DNA of 64,000 nucleotides from Hevea brasiliensis (Eukaryota; Streptophyta; Magnoliopsida; Malpighiales; Euphorbiaceae): the NCBI RefSeq assembly GCF_030052815.1, contig NC_079498.1, positions 77,548,992-77,612,991 on the forward strand, read 5' to 3'. A model generated the notes under the pieces. That model searched no databases. It had not been told where the DNA came from and was given only the letters and a program-made list of their open reading frames with translations. The position numbers and the translations under genes were made by a program. Each line of letters opens with the position of its first letter. Position 1 is the first letter of the stretch. Below, piece by piece: positions 56,918-64,000 of the stretch.

Positions 56918-58586
56918 TAGTGCCATTTTCTTCCATTACTTTTCTTGTAAACTTGAAATTTAGTATAAATATGGAAAGAATTTCAAGAGAAATTGAGATA
57001 TTATTCATGTTTAATTCAAGAGGGATTTTAGCCAGCTTATGTAGTTAAGGGAATTGATGAATTTAAATGAAATAAATTGTGCTTGTTGGAGTTGCTTAGT
57101 ATGTATACATGATTAGAATGTTACTTTAGCATGGGGTGCATGAAATGGACATTTTGTGAATTAGGGTTTGAGGCGTGAAATTAGGGTTTTGCTCATGTGA
57201 TGGTGGATGAATGTTCTAATGGTCAATTAGTGACCATTTGGAAAGGTTTGACCACAAAATGAAGTGAATTGTGGCATTAGATTAGGGAATAGGTATGCTG
57301 CCTTGTGGTTATGAATCTGGACTCTTGTAGTCTAGTGTGTTTGGACAGCCATAGTTGGACTTGTGTAGCCCCAATTGGTGCAAGGCCAATTGGAGGTGAA
57401 ATTAGACACATAATGCAACATTTTTTGAGAAGAAACCCTACCCAGAAAACCAATTTAAGTTTACCTAAAAAATTGCCTCAATCTGGATAACACACTAGCT
57501 GGACTTGAAAATTGACCAAATGAACAGTGTTTGTTCAAATGGCCATAACTCAGTGTAGAAATGTTCAATTGATCTAATTTTTACATAAATAGAAAGCTTA
57601 GACAATTTATAACAACTTTCATGAAGAACACAAACCCAAATTCTGACCATAACCCATCCAAAATGCTAGCCGAAGTCAAGGAACCAAAACTGCCATAACC
57701 ATTTCTGCCCAGAAATTCTAGGTAAAAATCAATCCGGCCAGCCTTAAAGAAATTAGCATAAATTGAGTTACAAAACTCCAAATGGAGTGATTCAAAAAGG
57801 AAACTAAAGAAGACACAATAAGGAACAACTTTGATAAAGAGAGTCTAGCCTAATTCTTACTATAGCAATGCCCAATGGAATAGTAAATACAAGTCATGAA
57901 ATCTGAAAATTTGAAATAACATGTAATGAGCTTTGAAGTGGAAATTGAACCAATTCCGAAAATTGTACAATTCAAAATGTGGTATATTGGTGGTATTAGA
58001 ACTAACATACCTATTGTCTATGAAAAAGTCAACATTTTGGGTTGACTAGTAAGGTGAATAGTAACTATTAAATCTCAATTGCAAAGAATTTTACAATTAA
58101 CTTTGTAATATATCCTAGTATGCCTAGTATGATTGGCTTGGATAGGTTGGCATGCCAATAGAGTTCTGATAGTAGTATTGCATATGGCTTTATGCTATTC
58201 TGTGATTTATGACATTTCGTGTCATTCTGTGATATTATGGCCTAGGCCATTCTGTTATACTTGAGTTACTGGGCCTTGTGCCGGATGCTTATTATGGCTT
58301 ATTAGCTGTTCTGTTGCACACCTAGAGACACTTTGTGACCAATGGTTGACGGCTGAGGTGCTCAGAACCCAGTGCTAGTTTACCCATTTATTCAGTCCGA
58401 TCAATTTACATAGGTTACTTGGGCAATTAAATTAAGCCTTAATAAATTATTACCAAATAATAAATATAATTGTATTAAATTAATAATAATATCAATGATT
58501 ACCTAAAATTTCAGTCTGCTCATAATCATTACATAAATTCTGCATATTTATGTATATTAGTTTATTTTTATTTTATATTGGCACCA

Positions 58587-58625
58587 CTAAGCTGTATTGC
58601 TTAGTGCGTCGCTGTTTGCCACGCG
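58587..58625 (+). other. Twin hairpins in LTR F
   Basis: CTAAGC with GCTTAG (58587-58604). Then GCGT with ACGC (58607-58624). Confidence 0.55.
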
Positions 58626-59331
58626 TAGGTACTGGAGACACTAATCGAGAGCCTAGCAGACCTCAAACTAGGCGAGACTACTGATCTGCATTGAGTCCAG
58701 AGTTACCTCCACTATAATGCATCATTGGTAGGACACTAGGATTTTGTTTTGTACTTTTGTATTTTGTATCTTTGTGATTAGACCCTCATTTTGCTATGTA
58801 AATTATGAATATTTGTATTATTAGTAGATTTGTGAATTAATGAACTCCAGTATTTCCTTCATAAATTTGAGTTTGAATTTAATTATATATGTTTTGAACA
58901 AAATGAATGAAATTGAGATTGAGATTAGAGGGAAATGGTGAACTTGCGCTGATGATATAAATGATATAAATGATATATTGGGAGTGTTTTTAACAGGTTT
59001 AGAAGAACTGTTTTTCCAATTTATAGCCAGCACTCTGCCAGATTTTTTATAAAATTTGCGAAAATTCAACTAAATCAAAATTTTAAATAAAGGATATAAA
59101 TGGTCTGAATTTTGCTTAAAAGCCTATTTATCAATAAATTAAGAACTAGGAATTGTAATAAAATAAGATAAGGTGCTCCGACACTCTGTGTGACATGCCT
59201 TGCTTGGCTACACTGTAGACAGGTGAGGAGTGTTACAATTAGGCGATCCTAGACCTAGATAGATAGAAAGAAAGGGCCTTTAAATAGAGTCAAGGTGACA
59301 CTAATGAAGATCTGTTCTTTGTTTGTTTTAT

Positions 59332-59333
59332 AG
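59332..59333 (+). other. Predicted 3' splice site before gag of element G
   Basis: TTCTTTGTTTGTTTTATAG, strongly T-rich, 5 nt before the gag ATG at 59339. Confidence 0.55.
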
Positions 59334-59338
59334 GATCA

Positions 59339-60912
59339 ATGGCATTTGATCCTTCAGAGCATGGGTCTCCTAAACCTATCGAGAAGGAGGTAGATAGTCA
59401 CGTACCTAATCCTACTCTTAGTAGGGAGTGAAGTAGCAGAGCCGAGTCATCTATGGGTGCTGTGGGTAGAGCACAACAGGCCTTCTTGGAACAGATGACA
59501 CAGCTGCTCCGACAGGTCACTAGAGCTATACCTCAGCCATAGCCACCTCCACCTCCACAGCCTCAGCCACAGCTACCACCACCTGTACAGCCACCAGCAC
59601 CCCTACAGTCGCAACCTGTGCAGAGGTCTCCATTAGAGAGACTATGGAAATATGGGGCAGTTGACTTCAAGGGTAAGAAGGAGGATGATCCAGCTGCCAT
59701 AGAGTATTAGCTGGAAAGGACAAAAAGGGTTTCATAGTAGCTCCACTGCACCCCAAAGTAGCAATTGAAGTGTGCCCTATCACTACTTTAGGAAGATGCA
59801 TATCAATGTTGGGTGACAGTATCGAGGGTAGTACAGCCTGCACAGATCACCTAGATTTCTTCCTGCAGAGTTTAGAAAGAAATATGTCAGCCATGTGTAC
59901 GTAGAGGCTAGAAGGAGAGAATTGTTAGCATTGAGATAAAGGTAGCTTACAGTTTAAGAATATGAGCAAGAATTCATAAGACTTAGTGGATATGCATTGG
60001 AGATAATGCCCACAGAGGTTGATAAATTCAAAAGGTTTGAGGACAAACTGAATGACAACATTAGACTGATAGTTACTTCTCATCGCTTTACAGACTTTTC
60101 TTTATTGGTAGCATAAGCTCTTGATGTGGAGAGAGTCAGAGATGATGAGCAGTCCAAGAGAGACAGATAGCGCAAGAGAGGTCCTGCACAGGGCCAGTTT
60201 AGTACACCAATTACTGGTAGTAAGAGGCCAAAGGGTTCACATAGCCAAACACAAGGCCAGAGGGGCCAATCTAGAGTATATGTAGCTATTTCCTCGGGTA
60301 CAGTAATAAGAGAATAAGTTCTAGTGCTAGAATGTACTCACTGTGGTAGGAGACACAGAGGGGAGTATCGACTATTGACTGGGGGATGTTTCAGATGTGG
60401 ATCTACGGATCATTTCTTATGAGGTTGTCCACAGAGGAGTGCTCCCACTACTCTACCACCGACTGAGAGGTCTATAAGGCTTGAGACAACTGGTACATCA
60501 CAGAGGGCTTCTGAGATTATAGAACGGCTAGAGGCTGGAGTAGCACCTTGAGTGTACGCTATGGCTCGGGAGGAGCCAGATCCAGTAGACATTATCAGAG
60601 GTACATTTTCTATTTATAATACCTTTAAATACATATTGATAGACCCTAATTAATGCATTGTACCTCCTATTGAAAAAGGATACCGATAGATGGGTTAGAA
60701 GATGACATACTTATCACCAATCCTTTAGGCCATAAGGTAATGGCAAATTATCAACCAAAAAGAATTGTATTAAAGATAATGGATGGAAATAATAAGGAGA
60801 CTGTATATGACATAAAAGAGGATGGGTGCAAAACTGATTGAGGATAAGTATAGGAAAAATCTGATCTATTGGGATATACAGTGGTAACTACGTAATTTCT
60901 CGATTTTTATGC
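59339..60912 (+). pseudogene. gag: Element G gag and protease start, broken
   Basis: The ATG at 59339 gives MAFDPSEHGSPKPIEKEVDSH; codon 31 is a stop (59429). Next come FLEQMTQLLRQV, a long proline/glutamine run (59535-59625) and RLWKYGAVDFKGKKEDDPA. The capsid part is shifted and interrupted (EYEQEFIRLSGYA-like and FEDKLNDNI). Knuckles near 60335-60440 read CTHCGRRHRGE (final ligand changed to Tyr) and CFRCGSTDHFL, then a stop before GC. The ...AREEPDPVDIIRGTFSIYNTF link to protease follows near 60560. Protease beyond 60650 is barely recognisable. LTR D2 cuts it. Confidence 0.85.
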
Positions 60913-61084
60913 TGTAACACCACTATTTGTATAGCTTGGTGTATTTCACTATTCCGGTGACCGGTGTCAGTGTGGACAAATAAGGGGATTAGAACCACAT
61001 CTAAAACAACTAAATAAGCCATAAACACAAATAATTAGTAATTGCCAATTAGTTAAGTATAAATAAGAAAAATAGAACATAAGA

Positions 61085-61130
61085 AGTTAAACGAGTCGAG
61101 AGTCACAGCGATGGGTGACCGTCTCGGGAA
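61085..61130 (+). promoter_or_regulatory. 5S rRNA-like box of LTR D2
   Basis: AGTTAAACGAGTCGAGAGT, then GATGGGTGACCGTCT, then CGGGAA; 172 nt from the LTR start. Confidence 0.6.
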
Positions 61131-61455
61131 CGACTGCGAAGCCATTTTAAACTAAAATTTCGAACCGTAAAATGTGATGCTGTGGTCCTTAGGACCATTA
61201 CGAACACAGTGGAAAAAAGAAAATCACGAAAAAGAACTATTAAGCCAGTCAAATAATTAGGTCAAGGAGCCGAAAGAAATACTGAATTATTTGCAAACCA
61301 GGATGAACCGGCGAGGAGCAATTTGATCATTTGACCCCGAGAGCTGACTCCTGATCTAACTGTCAAATAAAATCGGAGAAAAGAAAATTTCAGAATCAAG
61401 AATTAAATTAAAGAACTAATAGAAAAAAAAAAGAAAATGAAAAAGTTAAAAGGTG

Positions 61456-61489
61456 ATGACATCATGCATGACCTCATGCATGATGCCAT
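61456..61489 (+). promoter_or_regulatory. RY-type palindrome in LTR D2
   Basis: Same half-site as 38786 with CC at the centre and one arm mismatch; both CATGCATG cores are kept. Confidence 0.6.
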
Positions 61490-61932
61490 AAAAAAAATAA
61501 TAATAAAATAATAATTAATATATTTAATTAATTAGATTTTTGGTCTTCCTAAAGACATAAAAACAAAAAGTAGAAGAAAAAAAAAAGAGTTAATTCCATC
61601 ACTTTTATGACATCAAAATGAAGTCAAAATTTATTTTTAAATTCCCACAATTTTTGACCCATTCAAATACATAAAGTGAGACCTAAAAGACATAAAAATA
61701 AAAAGAAAAACATTTCATTTTCTGCTCCCAACCAAATCGGCAGCCATCATCCCTTAGCTCCACCATTGTCTCCCTCCATGAAAGCTTGAGTTCAAGCTTC
61801 TAAACATCCATCTAACCCTACCTTGCCCCAAATTCTTCCATGCAAACTTGTAAGAGTGACTTGAGAAAGAGATTGAATAAGGAAAGAAAGGGAATAAGGG
61901 AGTGAAGTTGAAGAATTAAAGTTCAAGTGGAG

Positions 61933-61934
61933 GT
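61933..61934 (+). other. Predicted 5' splice site in LTR D2
   Basis: GTGGAG/GTAAGCAA, 1020 nt from the LTR start. Confidence 0.5.
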
Positions 61935-64000
61935 AAGCAACTCACTTTGGAAATTGCGGTTTCTTATTTGTTTATTTAGTTCAATTAACTTAGATTTTCA
62001 CTTAAAATGAAAAGAAAAAAATTGTGAGGGACCATTACTGAATTTCGGCCAGCATGAGGGGGAGGGTGATTTGCATGATTTGAATGGGTTGAATGGGTAT
62101 ATAAACCTTAGTTAGTTGAATGACTATGGTTAAAGTCATGGAATCAAGTAAATGCAACAAATGACATGAATTAGGGTTTTGGACATGAGGGTTTAGAGAC
62201 CAAAAATGTGAAAAACTTGTAAATGGTGCCTTTGACCTAATGTGAAGTGAGAAATGGTCATTTGTGACCTAATTAAGTGTGTTAGAAGTGTTGGAATTAA
62301 AGTCAAATTCGGAGGGAGTGTGGTCATGCTGCTGTAGCATGACCAAGTCAACTTTGAGGGACCAAAAATGAAATTTTACAAGTCCAATTGGTATGGGACC
62401 AATTGGGAATGAAAATAGACACTAAATGACACAATTTTCTTTTAGGAAGCATGCCCAAAAAGTGACCAAAATCTAATGAACAAATTAACCAAATTTGGAA
62501 AATTGCAGGCTGCCCTGTACAAACTGACCAAATGAACAGTATTTGTTCATTTGGTCATAAATTGAGAAGGTCAAAATGACCTAAAATTTTACCAGTGGTT
62601 AGATGGCATATAGAGCTAAAACTTTCATGAAGAACACCAACCCAAATTATGCCATTAACCCAATCAAATCACTAAGCAAAGTTGAATCACTGAATTTGCA
62701 GGACTGCAGATTTACCATATGAACAGTAAAGTTTCAATGGCTATAACTCTCTCTAAAAAACTCTTATTTAAGCGATTCTTGAACCGTTTGAAATCTAAGA
62801 CATAGTAGAACATTTCATATGAAGAAAATTAGACCAAATTATGGACTTAACTTGATCAAATTGTGGAACGAAGTTGGATCAATAAATCTGCCAGAACCAA
62901 AATCTATAGCATGAACAGTAACTGTATGTTGGACATAACTTGAGCTACAAAACTCCAATTGGAGTGATTCAAAAAGGAGAATAAGCTTAAGACAATAGGG
63001 AACATTTTCTATGAAGGAAGTTTTGCCAAATTCTAACAAAAAAGTGACCAATGGAACAGTGCAACCTTAGACTCCAAAACTGAAATTTTATCAAATTTGC
63101 CTAAAAGACTTAGAATTTGAATAAACAACCAAAACCAACAAGTTTAGTGACCAAAATGTGGTATGTAGGTGGAGTTGGAATTCCCATACCTATTAAGCCT
63201 TAGGAAGTCAACAATTTGACTTGAATAGTATAGTGAATAGTAACCCGAAACACAAAATTTCAAGAACGTCAAGTTTAACACGTTAGAGTCAGGTACAAGT
63301 GAAGTTAAGTTTATTTTTGGATTTATGCTAAGTTATGGTACTGAAACACTGTAATATTGTGTGTTCCAGTTGAAAAGAATACCGGGAAAGAACCCGAGGA
63401 ACCGAGTCAAGGCCAAGAGGCGACTCGCTTGAGGCTTGTGCACAACATCACTATGCTTTAAAATTCATTGATAAAGTGAATGAAATATGCATTTTACTTT
63501 TGTTTTGAATTTTTGAAAGTTTATTGTGACCTTATTTATGATGTTTTGATTTAAATTGTGAAAGTTATTGTGTATATTTGAAATGACAGCGTTTGGCAAA
63601 TTGTTAAGATAAGTTTTGAAACCACAGTGTTATGATCATATATTTGAACACCTCACTAGCACGACTAGTGGGGGTAATTAGTTTCGAATTTTGATTCCTT
63701 CTCTGGAGAAGTGTCGAGGTGTGCCAGTAGAAGAGGATGTGAATGGATATCCATATATTTGAGCTAGCTAGCCTTGTGATGTGATTTCTCTTTAGCCTCT
63801 GGCTATTGAGATTCTATTTGTTTCGAATGGCATGAACTAACTGTGGGTTTTATGAAATGTGATTTGATACTGCAAAATGAAATTGTTTGGGATTTAAATC
63901 TCATAATGCATGATTTGTATTTAATTCTCATGTTCAGTCAAATTTTTGAATAAATGTGATTTAAGTTCTGCATAAAGATTATTTTAGTATGTTGTGCACC

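Larger units (their letters stand above)
56048..59237 (+). repeat. Solo LTR F in the leader of element G (3190 bp)
   Basis: Runs TGTAACACCCTCAC to GTGTTACA. It is flanked by TTTAG (56043-56047) and ATTAG (59238-59242), a 4-of-5 match. Without it the G leader reads on as GGTTTAGGCGATCCTAGACC, the order seen in B, so the gag downstream belongs to G. Confidence 0.82.
52332..60912 (+). mobile_element. Gypsy element G (5' LTR, leader, decayed gag)
   Basis: Plus-strand relative of B and J inserted in the C 5' LTR (preceded by ACATC). It has a complete LTR, primer site and gag. Solo LTR F sits in the leader. LTR D2 interrupts the protease region at 60913; the remainder is beyond the window. Confidence 0.85.
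60913..64000 (+). repeat. LTR D2 (D family), right end beyond the window
   Basis: Starts TGTAACACCACTATTTGTATAGC and is co-linear with LTR D (38234 onward), reaching the GTTGTGCACC before the hairpin. Whether it is a solo LTR or the 5' end of a full element cannot be told. Confidence 0.9.

Noticed and set aside
56048..60912. LTR F plus the following gag as one element
   Set aside because: There is no primer site after F, while the G primer site lies just before it and the flanking leader joins cleanly with a 4-of-5 target duplication.

Overview
The window reads as plant nuclear heterochromatin, most likely from a eudicot (Euphorbiaceae-like is only a guess). It is A/T-rich and is made of nested retrotransposons from end to end. 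I see no host protein gene, tRNA or rRNA gene, and nothing prokaryotic. Every protein with recognisable homology is gag, protease (PR), reverse transcriptase (RT), RNase H (RH) or integrase (IN). Nearly all are broken by stops and frameshifts.

Layout. 1-8263: a Ty1/copia element on the + strand, with its 5' LTR cut by the window edge and a complete 2.06-kb 3' LTR. 8264-8769: tail of a gypsy LTR (H) that the copia element entered. 8770-14938: gypsy element A (- strand) with truncated LTRs, decayed gag-pol and a chromodomain-like C terminus. 14939-19891: gag/PR remnant and complete 3.2-kb 5' LTR of element B (-). 19892 to 52331: one element, C (-), stretched over more than 32 kb by insertions. 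Its pol is interrupted at 21988-31757 by solo LTR K, which holds solo LTR L, which holds a 5'-truncated RTE-type LINE. Its 5' LTR is interrupted at 35636-51836 by solo LTR I (target duplication CAATT). LTR I holds solo LTR D (AAACT) and the short element J (CCTGG). 52332-60912: element G (+), with LTR, primer site and decayed gag, whose leader carries solo LTR F. 60913-64000: a second D-family LTR (D2), cut by the window end.

The long gypsy LTRs (3-4.6 kb) share one architecture in element orientation, although their sequences have diverged. About 170-180 nt from the LTR start is a box resembling the 3' half of plant 5S rRNA, including the internal-promoter A and C boxes. A palindrome lies near 550 nt in some families, and a TATA box near 600-720 nt. 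A splice-donor consensus lies at about 850-1020 nt. Degenerate repeats of about 200 bp follow, then two adjacent hairpins whose stems are kept by paired base changes between families. A splice acceptor lies 3-8 nt before the gag ATG in A, B, G and J. Together these predict a gag mRNA from which a 2.4-2.9 kb leader intron, including the primer-binding site, is removed.

Element J is a recent, gag-only, non-autonomous derivative: two near-identical 3.6-kb LTRs flank 1.4 kb of internal DNA, with all of PR-RT-RH-IN deleted. Element A carries a 79-nt GT-AG intron-like insertion in its integrase region. All homology statements come from reading motifs by eye; no database search was possible.
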